Of a stretch of DNA of 64,000 nt, positions 16,142 through 25,435 are shown one piece after another. The notes below the pieces were generated by a model, which was not told the DNA's origin, searched no databases, and saw nothing but the letters and a program-made list of their open reading frames with translations. This stretch comes from Caldilineaceae bacterium (GTDB taxonomy: Bacteria > Chloroflexota > Anaerolineae > Caldilineales > Caldilineaceae), in NCBI GenBank assembly GCA_022827195.1, contig JAJDTL010000041.1, forward strand, positions 62,001 through 126,000, given 5' to 3'. Both the position numbers and the translations under genes were made by a program. Each line of letters opens with the position of its first letter. Within the stretch, counting starts at the first letter, position 1.

Positions 16142-17290
16142 ATGGAAATTCAACGTGAACTTGCCTTTTCGCAGGAGGAGTACGACGCCCGCCTGGCCAG
16201 GGTTAAAACGCAGATGGCCGCGGAAGAGATTGAGGTGCTTCTCGTCCACACGCCGGCCAACCAGTGCTACCTGACCGGATTTCAAACGCTCAATCTTTAC
16301 GACTACTCCTGCCTGGTCATTCCCATTGACGGGCCGCCCTTCGTGCAGGTGCTGGAAATGGAGGAAGGCAACGTCCGCTTGACATCGCAGATTGAGGAAA
16401 TCGTCGTGTATACATCTGTGGAGGATCCGGTCGCGATGACGCAGGATCTGTTGAAGGGGCGGGGCCTGTTCAATCGGCGTGGCGGCCGCGAGGCCGACAC
16501 GCCGTTCCTGACGCCGCGCCGTTATGCAGCGCTGAACCAGGTCATTCCCAACGTAATAGACGCTTCCGACCTGGTGAAGAAGATCCGCCTCATCAAGTCG
16601 CCGGCTGAGATCGACCACGTTCGACAAGCGGCGCGCCTGACCGAAGCCGGGATGCAGGCCGGCTTGGACGCCATCGGCGAGGGTGCAACCGACCAGGATG
16701 TGGCGCGCGCCTGCTACGCGTCCATGATTGGGGGCGGCAGCGAATACATGTGCATCGATCCAATCGTAACAACGGGCAGACGTTCAGGTATTCCCCACTC
16801 GACCCACAAGCGGCAGGTTGTGCAGCCGGGCGACAATATCTTTATCGAGATTGGCGCCTGCATCGAGCGCTACAGCGGGCCCATCATGCGTACAGCCGTA
16901 TTGGGTTCGCCGAGCGACAACGTGCAGAGAACGGCCGAAGCCTGTTTCACTGCGCTTGACGATGCGATGGCGGCGATGAAACCGGGCGCCAGCGGCGACG
17001 AGGTCGCGCGCGCGGGCTGGGTGGGCATAGACCGGGACCGTTCAGAGATATTCTTCCACGGTGTGGTCGCCTACTCAATCGGCCTGGGCTTCCCGCCGAA
17101 TTGGGGCGACTACCGTCTCTATCTGACCAAAGGGCAGGATACGCTTCTTGAAGCAGGCATGCTCTTCCACCTGCCGATCGCGTTGCGCGATGTTGGCAAC
17201 TACTGCGTCGGTTTCAGCGAAACGGTGGTCGTCACCGAAAGCGGCTGCGAGCAGCTAACGCAGTTTGAAAGGCAACTGTTCCGTTGCTGA
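16142..17290 (+). CDS. M24 family hydrolase resembling ectoine hydrolase DoeA/EutD
   Basis: This 382-residue protein has the creatinase N-domain and pita-bread C-domain. ATG 16142 is preceded by AGGAAGG. The metal-ligand positions are largely lost: the first Asp reads E (EIGACIERY), the second reads P (YSGPIMRT), and the usual EP pair reads LP (LFHLPIA), while the last Glu remains (GFSET). The VAYSIGLGFPPNWGD stretch resembles ectoine hydrolase and related metal-free creatinase-type enzymes. It would open a cyclic amidine or similar ring rather than cut peptides. It is distinct from the two M24 paralogs at 2468 and 6045. Confidence 0.8.
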   Translation: MEIQRELAFSQEEYDARLARVKTQMAAEEIEVLLVHTPANQCYLTGFQTLNLYDYSCLVIPIDGPPFVQVLEMEEGNVRLTSQIEEIVVYTSVEDPVAMTQDLLKGRGLFNRRGGREADTPFLTPRRYAALNQVIPNVIDASDLVKKIRLIKSPAEIDHVRQAARLTEAGMQAGLDAIGEGATDQDVARACYASMIGGGSEYMCIDPIVTTGRRSGIPHSTHKRQVVQPGDNIFIEIGACIERYSGPIMRTAVLGSPSDNVQRTAEACFTALDDAMAAMKPGASGDEVARAGWVGIDRDRSEIFFHGVVAYSIGLGFPPNWGDYRLYLTKGQDTLLEAGMLFHLPIALRDVGNYCVGFSETVVVTESGCEQLTQFERQLFRC

Positions 17291-17306
17291 TGGAGGTCAG
17301 ACCACT

Positions 17307-18416
17307 TTGAACCTTAAGACACTTTCTTCTGAGATCGGCATCAGCAAGTGGGAACTGGATACGCCGGCCCTTCTCGTCGATCTGGACCTGATGGAAGGGA
17401 ATATCGACCGCATGGCCGGTTACATGAAAAAGGCCGGCGTGGACTGGCGCCCCCACACCAAGGGGATCAAGGTCCCCGCGATTGCCCACAAGGCGGTAGC
17501 TGCCGGCGCGATCGGCGTTACCTGTGCCAAGCTGGGCGAAGCAGAGGTGATGGCGGCCGCAGGCATTGGAGATATTCTGATCGCCAACCAGATTGTGGGG
17601 GCGGCAAAGATCGCCCGGCTTGTCAGCCTCTGCCGCCACGCCGATGTGATCGTGTGCGCCGACGATGCGGGCAACGTGGCGGAGCTTGGGGCTGCTGCCG
17701 CGGCCAAAGGGGTGACCCTACGGGTCGTTGTCGAAGTGAACGTCGGGCTGGATCGCTGCGGCGTGGAACCCGGCGAGGCCGCAGTTGCCCTTTCCCGCCA
17801 AATCGCAGGCACACCGGGGTTGGACTATGACGGCGTTATGGGCTGGGAAGGTCATGCCTCGGTTATTAAAGACCCGGTTGAGAAGGAAGAGGCCTGCCGC
17901 GCCTGCGTAGAGTTGCTGGTACGCAACGCCGAACTGTGCGCGGCCGCAGGGCTGCCGGTCCCGATCGTCACCTGCGCAGGAACGGCCACCTATAAGATTA
18001 GCGCTCACGTGGCCGGCGTAACCGAGATTCAGGCGGGCGGCGGCATTTTCACCGACATCGCCTATAAGAGCTGGGGAGCGGACGACCTTGACTGCTCGCT
18101 AACTGTTCTGGCTACGGTAACCAGCCGTGCGGCTCCGGCGCGGGCGGTGATTGATGCCGGGCGCAAGACGATGTTCTCATCGGTTGCATTGCCCCAGGCA
18201 AAGGGGATTGAGGGAGTAGGTACCCCCGTCTTTTCGGCAGAGCACGGCTCCGTCGATCTGAGCGGAGATGCGCGCCGGCTGAAGGTGGGCGACAAGATCG
18301 AGTTTATCGTCGGATACGGCGACGATACCGTCTATCTGCATGATGTTCTCTACGGCGTCCGTAATGACCGGGTGGAGGCCGCCTGGCCGATAGAGGGCCG
18401 CGGGAAACTGCGCTGA
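17307..18416 (+). CDS. fold-III PLP enzyme, D-threonine aldolase/D-serine dehydratase-like
   Basis: This 369-residue protein has an alanine-racemase-type barrel with the PLP-binding Lys in RPHTKGIK, followed by the C-terminal D-serine dehydratase-like domain. I start at TTG 17307 because GGAGG lies 9 bp upstream and the stop of the M24 gene is at 17290. In D-threonine aldolase and D-serine dehydratase the metal site is an HCD or HCC motif near the C-terminus; here that place reads YGD before DTVYLHD, so the metal-binding His is missing. Activity toward a beta-hydroxy amino acid is likely, but its mechanism may differ. Confidence 0.75.
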   Translation: MNLKTLSSEIGISKWELDTPALLVDLDLMEGNIDRMAGYMKKAGVDWRPHTKGIKVPAIAHKAVAAGAIGVTCAKLGEAEVMAAAGIGDILIANQIVGAAKIARLVSLCRHADVIVCADDAGNVAELGAAAAAKGVTLRVVVEVNVGLDRCGVEPGEAAVALSRQIAGTPGLDYDGVMGWEGHASVIKDPVEKEEACRACVELLVRNAELCAAAGLPVPIVTCAGTATYKISAHVAGVTEIQAGGGIFTDIAYKSWGADDLDCSLTVLATVTSRAAPARAVIDAGRKTMFSSVALPQAKGIEGVGTPVFSAEHGSVDLSGDARRLKVGDKIEFIVGYGDDTVYLHDVLYGVRNDRVEAAWPIEGRGKLR

Positions 18417-18426
18417 GAGCAGGCAT

Positions 18427-19269
18427 ATGATCGTCGACTGCCATACGCATCTGATGACCGAGGAGCAGTGGGGCCCAATCTTCGCGGCCGAATACCACAA
18501 GGTCGCTGACCGTAACCGGTCGCTCAGCCTGGGCGTAACTGCCGAGGAGCACTGGCAGGCCTGTGCGGGTGCAGATCGCGTCATCGTCTTCGGCCTCAAC
18601 GCGCGTTATCTTCAGATAGAGACGCCCAATGAGCAGATTGCCGGTTATGTAGCTTCGCATCCGGAGAAGCTGATCGGGTTTGTGGCGTTGGACCCGGCCG
18701 CCCCTGACGTTCTGGATGAGCTGGAGAGAGGGGTTCAGGACCTCAAACTGCGGGGCATCAAGGTGGGTCCCATGTACCAGGACGTCGATCCGTTGGATGA
18801 ACGATTCCACGAGATTTACCGGCGTGCTGAGAAGGAAGGCCTGCCAATCCTGTTTCATATGGCGACCTCGTTCCCGGCAGCGGCCCGTCTGCGGTATGCC
18901 AATCCGATTCGACTTGACGAGGTCGGCATACGCTACCCCGAACTCAGGGTGATCATCGCGCACATGGGCATGCCCTGGTTCGATGACACGATTCAGACAA
19001 TTCGCAAGCACCCCCATTTCTACGCCGACACGTCAATAGGCGATAAGCCATGGTGGCTCTACAACGCGCTGGTGGCGTTCCACGAATGGGGCGTGATGCA
19101 CAAGCTACTGCTCGGTTCCGACTTCCCTGTCCTGACTCTGGAGGAGCAGATCGCAGCGTTCCGGCGCGTTAACGCCGTGGTCGAAGGGACCGGGCTGCCC
19201 AGGGTCCCCGATATCCAGATCGACGAGATAATCCACCGCGATACGCTGGCGCTTCTGGGGCTGACGTGA
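18427..19269 (+). CDS. amidohydrolase family 2 (TIM-barrel) protein
   Basis: This 280-residue protein is an amidohydrolase_2/ACMSD-type barrel. It starts with the metal motif DCHTHL (residues 4-9), has HM near 'LFHMATS', 'IIAHMGMPW', and a late SDFPV segment whose Asp is the usual catalytic residue. The gene starts 10 bp after the PLP enzyme, so it belongs to the same transcript. Members decarboxylate or hydrolyse small cyclic and lactone compounds; the substrate is open. Confidence 0.85.
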   Translation: MIVDCHTHLMTEEQWGPIFAAEYHKVADRNRSLSLGVTAEEHWQACAGADRVIVFGLNARYLQIETPNEQIAGYVASHPEKLIGFVALDPAAPDVLDELERGVQDLKLRGIKVGPMYQDVDPLDERFHEIYRRAEKEGLPILFHMATSFPAAARLRYANPIRLDEVGIRYPELRVIIAHMGMPWFDDTIQTIRKHPHFYADTSIGDKPWWLYNALVAFHEWGVMHKLLLGSDFPVLTLEEQIAAFRRVNAVVEGTGLPRVPDIQIDEIIHRDTLALLGLT

Positions 19270-19405
19270 GAATCGGCCTCGGTCGGCAACGATGTGAATA
19301 GAGCGGAAAGGAGGTGTTCAGGGACAAGATAGTCGTACGAATTCCTGGCTGCTGCTATACGTTCTGAACCGTATCCGCTGGAGTGCCACTCAAGGAGGAC
19401 GAGAC

Positions 19406-21154
19406 ATGGCTAGGCAGGAAGTTCGCCAAGGTAAGAGAGAGCGGGGAGGCTTGTTGGATGCCTCACAGACGCGTCGTGATTTCTTGCGGACGATCGGATT
19501 GGGCGCAGCCGCCGTGGGGGCCACGTCCTTGGCCGCCGCATGTGCACCGGTTGCAGCGCCCGCCGCCGAATCGATGGAAGGCGGGGAAGCGGCAAGCAGC
19601 GTGCTGCGGGTCGCCTTCGGCGGTCCTTCAGAGCAGATGCGCGCCGGCGCTTTCAACAATCCCTTTCCTCGTCCCTGGGTCTCTCTCACACGCAACAAGC
19701 TGGTCCGCCAGGGCGTAAATCTGGACCTGGAGGGTGACCTGTTGGAGGGCTGGGAGGCGAGCGCGGACGGCAAGTCCTATACTCTTCACGTGCGTCCCGG
19801 CGTGAAGTGGCATGACGGAGAGGCGTTCAGCGCCAGAGACGTAGAGTTCTTTTTGCGGCGAGTGGTGGACAAACAGGCCAGCTTTGCGGTGGCCGGCTTC
19901 CTGGTCGTAAAGGGGGCGCAAGGCAAGTACGAAGGCGACCCCGACGCCCTGGCGTCGGATTCGCTGGAGGGCGTGGAGATTGTCGACGACCTCACCGTAA
20001 GCGTAGACCTGGAGACGCCCTACACGCCGTTTCCCAGTGAGCTTGCCCACTGGGGCGCCGGCCTGGGCGGGCCGGAGCACCTCTTGAGGGACGTGGCGCC
20101 CGAGGACATTCCAAGCCACAGCGTTTCAACCTCTCAGCCTGTTGGCACGGGCCCCTTCAAGTTCGCCGACTTCCAGCCTAATGAGTACATCGAACTGCAT
20201 CGGAACGACGACTACCACCGCGGGCGGCCGGGTATCGAGAAGATCTTCTCGGTGGGCGGCAATGAGGACACGCTGACGCTGATGATGCAGAACGGCGAGC
20301 TGGACCTCTGGCAGATCAATCTGAGCGGGATCTCGATCGAGACGCTGCAGGCCGTCCTGGAGATGCCTCACATCGAGATCGTGGACTTCGGCAGTGCCAA
20401 CTACCATGCCTGGGAAGTCTGCGTCGATCCCGACGTATGCGATCCGTGGGTCGGCCCGAAGGAGCTGCGCCAGGCCATGCTCTACTCCCTCGACCGTGAG
20501 GCGCTGAACAAGACATTCCTCGGCGGCCTTGGGGGGATCATTAACACGCATCCAATGCCGGCCGGCTGCTGGCAGGACGCTCCCGACCTGAACGAGTACC
20601 CGTACGACCCGGATAAGGCCCGCGAGCTGCTGGCGCAGATCAACTGGGACGCCGACAGGGAGGTTTTGGCGACCCTGCCGACCGGACGCGGTTTTCGCGT
20701 GCGGCTGGCGGAGGCGTGTCAGCAGATGTGGGCCGAAGTCGGCCTGAATGTCAAACTGCAGCAGGTCGAGTCGGGCATCTCCCAGTTCAAGGATCCCGGC
20801 ATCTACGGAATCGTACAGAGCGGTATGGAGTCCGGCCTGGATCCCAACTACATGTTCACGTACTACTCTCACGTGCTGCCGCCGGAGTGCTGCAATCACC
20901 CGCGCTTTGTCAATGACGAGGCGATCGGCTACTTGCAGACCGGTCAGCAGGAGTTCGAGAGGGACAAGCGGCAGGATGCCTACCACGGACTGCAGCGGCT
21001 TCTCAACGACGAGCTGCCTCGCCTGTGGCTCTTCAAGGTGCCGATGCTCTTCGCCAAGAGCAGGAAGCTGCAGAATGTGCACATGACGCCTCACTACGGG
21101 TCCTACAGCTGGGATCCGGTCGTCAACGCAGAAGAGTGGACCTTGGAACGCTAG
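19406..21154 (+). CDS. ABC transporter substrate-binding lipoprotein, family 5
   Basis: This 582-residue solute-binding protein starts at ATG 19406 with AGGAGG 7-8 bp upstream. It has a twin-arginine motif (TRRDFLRT) and a lipobox ending in LAAAC, so it is a Tat-exported lipoprotein. Family-5 features include 'LHVRPGVKWHDGEAFSARD' and 'QPVGTGPFKF'. It leads the second peptide-type importer operon of the window. It is only distantly related to the binding protein at 9329, so the cargo is probably different. Confidence 0.92.
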   Translation: MARQEVRQGKRERGGLLDASQTRRDFLRTIGLGAAAVGATSLAAACAPVAAPAAESMEGGEAASSVLRVAFGGPSEQMRAGAFNNPFPRPWVSLTRNKLVRQGVNLDLEGDLLEGWEASADGKSYTLHVRPGVKWHDGEAFSARDVEFFLRRVVDKQASFAVAGFLVVKGAQGKYEGDPDALASDSLEGVEIVDDLTVSVDLETPYTPFPSELAHWGAGLGGPEHLLRDVAPEDIPSHSVSTSQPVGTGPFKFADFQPNEYIELHRNDDYHRGRPGIEKIFSVGGNEDTLTLMMQNGELDLWQINLSGISIETLQAVLEMPHIEIVDFGSANYHAWEVCVDPDVCDPWVGPKELRQAMLYSLDREALNKTFLGGLGGIINTHPMPAGCWQDAPDLNEYPYDPDKARELLAQINWDADREVLATLPTGRGFRVRLAEACQQMWAEVGLNVKLQQVESGISQFKDPGIYGIVQSGMESGLDPNYMFTYYSHVLPPECCNHPRFVNDEAIGYLQTGQQEFERDKRQDAYHGLQRLLNDELPRLWLFKVPMLFAKSRKLQNVHMTPHYGSYSWDPVVNAEEWTLER

Positions 21155-21162
21155 CAGAAAGA

Positions 21163-21193
21163 GGGCGGGGCATTCGTCACGAATGCCCCGCCC
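21163..21193 (+). terminator. intercistronic hairpin after the binding-protein gene
   Basis: A perfect 14-bp GC-rich stem (21163-21176 with 21180-21193) closes on the loop TCA, 8 bp after the stop codon. No T-run follows, so it is more likely a 3'-end stabiliser or partial attenuator that lets the binding protein be made in excess over the permeases. Confidence 0.7.
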
Positions 21194-21312
21194 CCGGTTG
21201 TCCGGGCGACCCGGCTGGCGCGAAAGAAACGGCGGGATGAGGCGAGCGTGCTGTTTCTGTGGCAAGGCATCGGTATGCTCGTTTGCATGCCTGATCGATC
21301 CGGGATTCACTC

Positions 21313-22272
21313 ATGCAACGGTACATTGTTCGTCGCCTCCTGGTGACGATTCCCATCCTGTTCGGCATCACGGTCATCAATTTTCTCGTGATGAACGCCG
21401 CGCCGGGCGACCCGGTCTCAAACGCGTTGATTGTGGGCGCGCCCGGACAGTCGATAGGTGATCCGGAGGCGCAGCGGGAGTTGCTGGGCCTTAACAGGCC
21501 GCTGCCCGTTCGCTATGTCTTGTGGCTCAAGGAACTCTTGCAGGGCAACATGGGGGAGTCGCTCGTGACTCGCCGCCCAGTCCTGACGATGATCGGCGAG
21601 CGCGTCGGGCCGACAGTCCAGTTGTCGGCGCTGGCGCTCTTTCTTTCGTTCGCGATCGCCGTGCCGGTGGGGATTATTTCGGCGGTCAAGCAGTATTCCT
21701 GGCTGGACTATGCGGTGACGGTGGCGACCTTTATCTCGGCCAGCATACCGGGTTTCTTCTTCGCCATCCTTGCTATATACATATTTGCCCTTACGCTGGG
21801 CTGGCTTCCGATATCGGGGACACAGACGATTGGCCAGCCCTGGTCATTGGGGGACTACCTGTGGCATATGATCTTGCCGGCGAGTGTACTGGCGCTGCCA
21901 GGCAGCGCGTCGCTCGCGCGGTACGCCCGCAGCCAGATGCTGGACACGATCCGGCAGGACTATCTGGCGACGGCGCGCGCCAAAGGGCTGCGCAGAGCCT
22001 ACATTCTGGCGCGTCATGCGTTGCCGAATGCTATTCTGCCCCTGATTACCCTGGCCGCGCTCGATGTGCCGACCCTTTTCAGCGGAGCTGTGATTGCCGA
22101 GACGATTTTCCGCTGGCCGGGCATGGGCCAGCTGGGCGTTTCCTCCGCGTTTGCACGCGATTACACGGTGCTCATGGGGTTGGGCGTGATAAGCGCGACG
22201 CTGATCGTTTTCAGCAACCTGGTAGCAGACATATTGTACGCTGCTTTGGATCCACGGATTCGATATGACTGA
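21313..22272 (+). CDS. ABC transporter permease, DppB/OppB type
   Basis: This 319-residue permease opens with MQRYIVRRLLVTIPILFGITVINF, the standard DppB first helix, and carries GDPVSNAL, the LPISGT loop and the coupling segment 'TARAKGLRRAYILARHALPNA'. Its stop overlaps the next start by 8 bp (ATGACTGA), so the two permeases are translationally coupled. Confidence 0.94.
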   Translation: MQRYIVRRLLVTIPILFGITVINFLVMNAAPGDPVSNALIVGAPGQSIGDPEAQRELLGLNRPLPVRYVLWLKELLQGNMGESLVTRRPVLTMIGERVGPTVQLSALALFLSFAIAVPVGIISAVKQYSWLDYAVTVATFISASIPGFFFAILAIYIFALTLGWLPISGTQTIGQPWSLGDYLWHMILPASVLALPGSASLARYARSQMLDTIRQDYLATARAKGLRRAYILARHALPNAILPLITLAALDVPTLFSGAVIAETIFRWPGMGQLGVSSAFARDYTVLMGLGVISATLIVFSNLVADILYAALDPRIRYD

Positions 22273-23257
22273 CGAAACCGCGCACGCCGGACCGGCCGGC
22301 GACGGTCAGGAGCGGGCAGACACCGACGGAGAGACCGGAGTCGACGCTGTGTCGTTGCCGGCAGGCGAGGCGCGCCGGCGGGGGCCGTCGCCGTTTGCCG
22401 GCCGGGAGGCGATCTCGCCGGGAGCAATGGCCTGGCGGCGGTTCCGCCGTCACAAGCTGGCAGTTATCGGCGCCTGTGCTTTGGCTGTAATCGTGATTGT
22501 CGCGGTCTTTGCGCCGGTCATTGCCCCTCACGACCCCAATTCGATAGACCTGAATCTGTCCTATGTTACTCCCAGCGGCGCCCACCTGCTGGGTACGGAC
22601 ATCAGCGGCCGCGACCTGTTAAGCCGGCTGATCTTCGCCTCGCGCATATCGGTTTCGGTCGGGTTGGTCTCCGTTTCGATATACGTGGCAATCGCGATTG
22701 CCATCGGAGGGATTTCAGGATACTACGGCGGCCTGGTCGACAGCATTCTGATGCGGTTCACTGATACGATGCTGTCCTTCCCCACCCTGATGATGATTTT
22801 CATCGTCGTGTCGATCCTGGGTCCCAGTATCTTCAACGTAATGCTCGTCATCGGGGTCTTTGGCTGGCCGGGGCTGGCGCGGGTTATACGCGGGCAGTTC
22901 CTGCAGATTCGGGGCATGGACTACGTGCTGAGCGCGCGCTCGGTTGGTGTGCACAGTTCACGCATCATACTAAGACACATTCTCCCCAACGCGATCGGCC
23001 CTGTGATCGTGTGGGCCACCTTCGGCATGGCCGGCGCCATCATGTTCGAAGCATCGCTTAGCTTCCTTGGCCTGGGTGTCCAGCCGCCGCAGGCGAGTTG
23101 GGGCAACATGCTGGTGGACGCCCAACGCCTCAAGATCATTCGGGACCTGCCCTGGGTCTGGGTCCCACCCGGGCTGGCGGTGGTGATCATGGTGCTGAGC
23201 ATCAACTTCATGGGCGACGGCCTGCGCGACGCGTTGGATCCGCGCACGTTACTTTGA
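22265..23257 (+). CDS. ABC transporter permease, DppC/OppC type
   Basis: This 330-residue permease has a long polar N-terminus (about 55 residues, Gly/Ala/Glu rich), then the DppC helix, the 'APHDPNSIDL' stretch, 'LLGTDISGRDLLSRLI', and the coupling segment 'SARSVGVHSSRIILRHILPNAI'. No ATPase gene follows; a sugar-type oxidoreductase does. It pairs with the overlapping DppB gene. Confidence 0.94.
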   Translation: MTDETAHAGPAGDGQERADTDGETGVDAVSLPAGEARRRGPSPFAGREAISPGAMAWRRFRRHKLAVIGACALAVIVIVAVFAPVIAPHDPNSIDLNLSYVTPSGAHLLGTDISGRDLLSRLIFASRISVSVGLVSVSIYVAIAIAIGGISGYYGGLVDSILMRFTDTMLSFPTLMMIFIVVSILGPSIFNVMLVIGVFGWPGLARVIRGQFLQIRGMDYVLSARSVGVHSSRIILRHILPNAIGPVIVWATFGMAGAIMFEASLSFLGLGVQPPQASWGNMLVDAQRLKIIRDLPWVWVPPGLAVVIMVLSINFMGDGLRDALDPRTLL

Positions 23258-23273
23258 GAGGAAAAGCGCAGAC

Positions 23274-24290
23274 ATGGCAGCTGGAAATCGATATCGCGCC
23301 GGGATCATCGGCTGTGGGCGGTCGGGCAATCTTCATGCCCGAGCCTACAAAAAGATAGAGAACATCGAGCTGGTCGCCTGCGCCAATCGAGGAGAAGGCA
23401 AGCTTCAAGAGTTCGCCGACCGCTGGGCGATTCCGGGCCGGTACGGCGACCTGGAGGAGATGCTGCAGGTGGAGTCTCTGGATCTGGTGAGCATCTGCAC
23501 CAAGGACGACCAGCACGTCGGGCCGCTTCTGCGCACGGCGGCCGCCCGGCCCAAGGGCATCTTCTGCGAAAAACCACTGGCAACAACGCTGAGCGAAGTG
23601 GATTCCATGCTGGAAGCCTGTCGCGCCGGCGGAACAAAACTTTCGGTGAGTCATTCGATGCGTTTCGAGCAGAACTTTGTCCTTGCCAAGGAGTTGGGCG
23701 CGAGCGGCGAGTTGGGGGCCCTGCGGGAGATCCACTTTGTCGGCTATGGAATGGCCGGAGACATGCGCGGGCTGCTCCACGAAGACCACTGCATCGACTT
23801 TCTCCGCTTCTGTGCCGGAGAACCGCAATGGGTGTTCTGCTATCCCGACGGAACGCAGGATCAACCGGGGCTGGCGGGTTCAATTCAATTCGAGGGAGAG
23901 GTGGCGGCCCGCGTTTCGTTCGGCGGCCGGCGGGAATATGCGACATTTCAGGTTGTCCTCGAGTGCAGCCGCGGCCGGGTTGACGCCGTCCTGGGCCCTG
24001 ATCCGGCCGGCTCGGTCGACCTGCTCCAGAACGACTGCTGGGAGCCGTCCCTGCGCGTCTGGCGGGCGAAGGAGGGAGGGCTGGCCGGCTATCGCGATGG
24101 GGAGCTGCTGAAGACGGTACGCAACGACCCCTGGGAGTTGGGTCTGCGTGAGTTGGTCCGCTGCATTGAAGAGGACGGTGAGAGCGTGTCGAGCGGGGCC
24201 GATTCACGGAAGACGGTGCAACTTATCCTGGCAGTGCTGGATTCCGCCAATGAACAGAGGAAAGTGATCGTTGGTCGGGAGGATTCCTGA
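23274..24290 (+). CDS. Gfo/Idh/MocA family oxidoreductase
   Basis: This 338-residue NAD(P)-dependent oxidoreductase has the Rossmann motif GIIGCGRSGNLHARAY and the EKPLA signature (FCEKPLATT, residues about 98-106), followed by the C-terminal beta-sheet substrate domain. Such enzymes oxidise or epimerise sugars, inositols or amino sugars. It follows the ABC permease by 16 bp and its stop overlaps the next gene's start by one base (TGATG), so the two oxidoreductases are made together. Confidence 0.9.
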   Translation: MAAGNRYRAGIIGCGRSGNLHARAYKKIENIELVACANRGEGKLQEFADRWAIPGRYGDLEEMLQVESLDLVSICTKDDQHVGPLLRTAAARPKGIFCEKPLATTLSEVDSMLEACRAGGTKLSVSHSMRFEQNFVLAKELGASGELGALREIHFVGYGMAGDMRGLLHEDHCIDFLRFCAGEPQWVFCYPDGTQDQPGLAGSIQFEGEVAARVSFGGRREYATFQVVLECSRGRVDAVLGPDPAGSVDLLQNDCWEPSLRVWRAKEGGLAGYRDGELLKTVRNDPWELGLRELVRCIEEDGESVSSGADSRKTVQLILAVLDSANEQRKVIVGREDS

Positions 24291-25318
24291 TGCGGGTACG
24301 AGCTGCGGTTGTCGGCGTAGGGCACATGGCACAGAGTCATCTGCCCAACCTGGCCCAATTCGAGGACGTTGACCTCGTGGCGCTGTGCGACGTCAGCGAA
24401 GAGCGTCTCCATGCGACCGCCCGGCAATACAACGTACCGAGCGTCTACACCGAGCTCACACAGCTGCTGGATGGCGAACGTCTGGACTGTGTCTTTATCA
24501 TCACGCCGGAGTGGCTACACGCCGTACAGAGCATCGAATGTCTGCGTCGCGGCTTGGACGTTTTCTGCGAGAAGCCGCCCTCGCACAATGTGGAAGAGTC
24601 GAAGCGAATGGCGGAAGAAGCCGGAATTTCCGGCAAAATGCTCGCGCTTGGCTTCAACCGGCGCTACAGAGTAACCGCGATCAAGGAGGCGTTTTCCGAA
24701 AATCCGCCGCAGATGTGCGTCGCTGAGTTCATCCGTCCTGTCGACGAGTACCGTCCGTTGATCAACGGCAGCATTCACGCGCTGGATACATTGATCTATA
24801 TCTGTGGAGAGCCGCGGTCCGCGGCGGCCGTTGCCACCTACAGCGACCCGGAAAAGCATGAATGCATCGCTGCTTCGATCGAGTTCGCCAACGGCGCGCT
24901 GGCCACGCTGGCGTCGGGCTACGGGACGCAGACCTCGGCTGAACGACTGAGCGTTTACGGGCACGGAGTGGCCGCCTGGTGGTCCGGAAACAGCGTGACG
25001 GTCCGCCGCGGGCAAGCGAGCGAGAGCTTCGAGATTGGTGACAGCGTTAGCCTGGAAGATCGACATTTCATCGACTGCGTAAAGGGGGAGGCCGAGCCGA
25101 TTGCGACGATAGACGATGCCGTGGTGACAATGGAATGGGCGCATCGCATACTGGCCGCAGCCGGTATAAACATTTCGCAGGCCCCGCGCACCGGTCGCGG
25201 CTACCTGCAATGGTGCCCGTACTGTGGCGCGGACATAGTGGCTTACGAAGAGCAGTGTGTTTCCTGCGGGCGAGAGCTGGGTGCCTGGTCGATTCCTATC
25301 GAAGCCATGGTGGAGTGA
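24290..25318 (+). CDS. Gfo/Idh/MocA family oxidoreductase with C-terminal zinc ribbon
   Basis: This 342-residue protein has a Gfo/Idh core with VVGVGHMAQSHLPNL at the N-terminus and CEKPPS at the signature site (EKP-P in place of EKP-L). Unusually it ends in two CxxC knuckles, C309/C312 and C323/C326, spaced as in a zinc ribbon and joined by 10 residues. The ribbon is in frame and the gene ends soon after at 25318. The zinc site could bind a partner or hold the dimer. It is translationally coupled to the preceding oxidoreductase. Confidence 0.88.
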   Translation: MRVRAAVVGVGHMAQSHLPNLAQFEDVDLVALCDVSEERLHATARQYNVPSVYTELTQLLDGERLDCVFIITPEWLHAVQSIECLRRGLDVFCEKPPSHNVEESKRMAEEAGISGKMLALGFNRRYRVTAIKEAFSENPPQMCVAEFIRPVDEYRPLINGSIHALDTLIYICGEPRSAAAVATYSDPEKHECIAASIEFANGALATLASGYGTQTSAERLSVYGHGVAAWWSGNSVTVRRGQASESFEIGDSVSLEDRHFIDCVKGEAEPIATIDDAVVTMEWAHRILAAAGINISQAPRTGRGYLQWCPYCGADIVAYEEQCVSCGRELGAWSIPIEAMVE

Positions 25319-25435
25319 TGGCACCAAACGCGGCTCGCGAATCGCCGCCGCCGAGGACGCCTGCGAGAGCTGACCAGAATGTGAAGGGACGGCAACGTAC
25401 GAAGCAACTGTTTGAGCGTCAGGGGAGGCGCGATT

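Noticed and set aside
19306..19360. Possible leader peptide after an AAAGGAGGT site upstream of the second binding protein
   Set aside because: The candidate GTG overlaps the ribosome site itself, leaving no spacing, so translation is unlikely.
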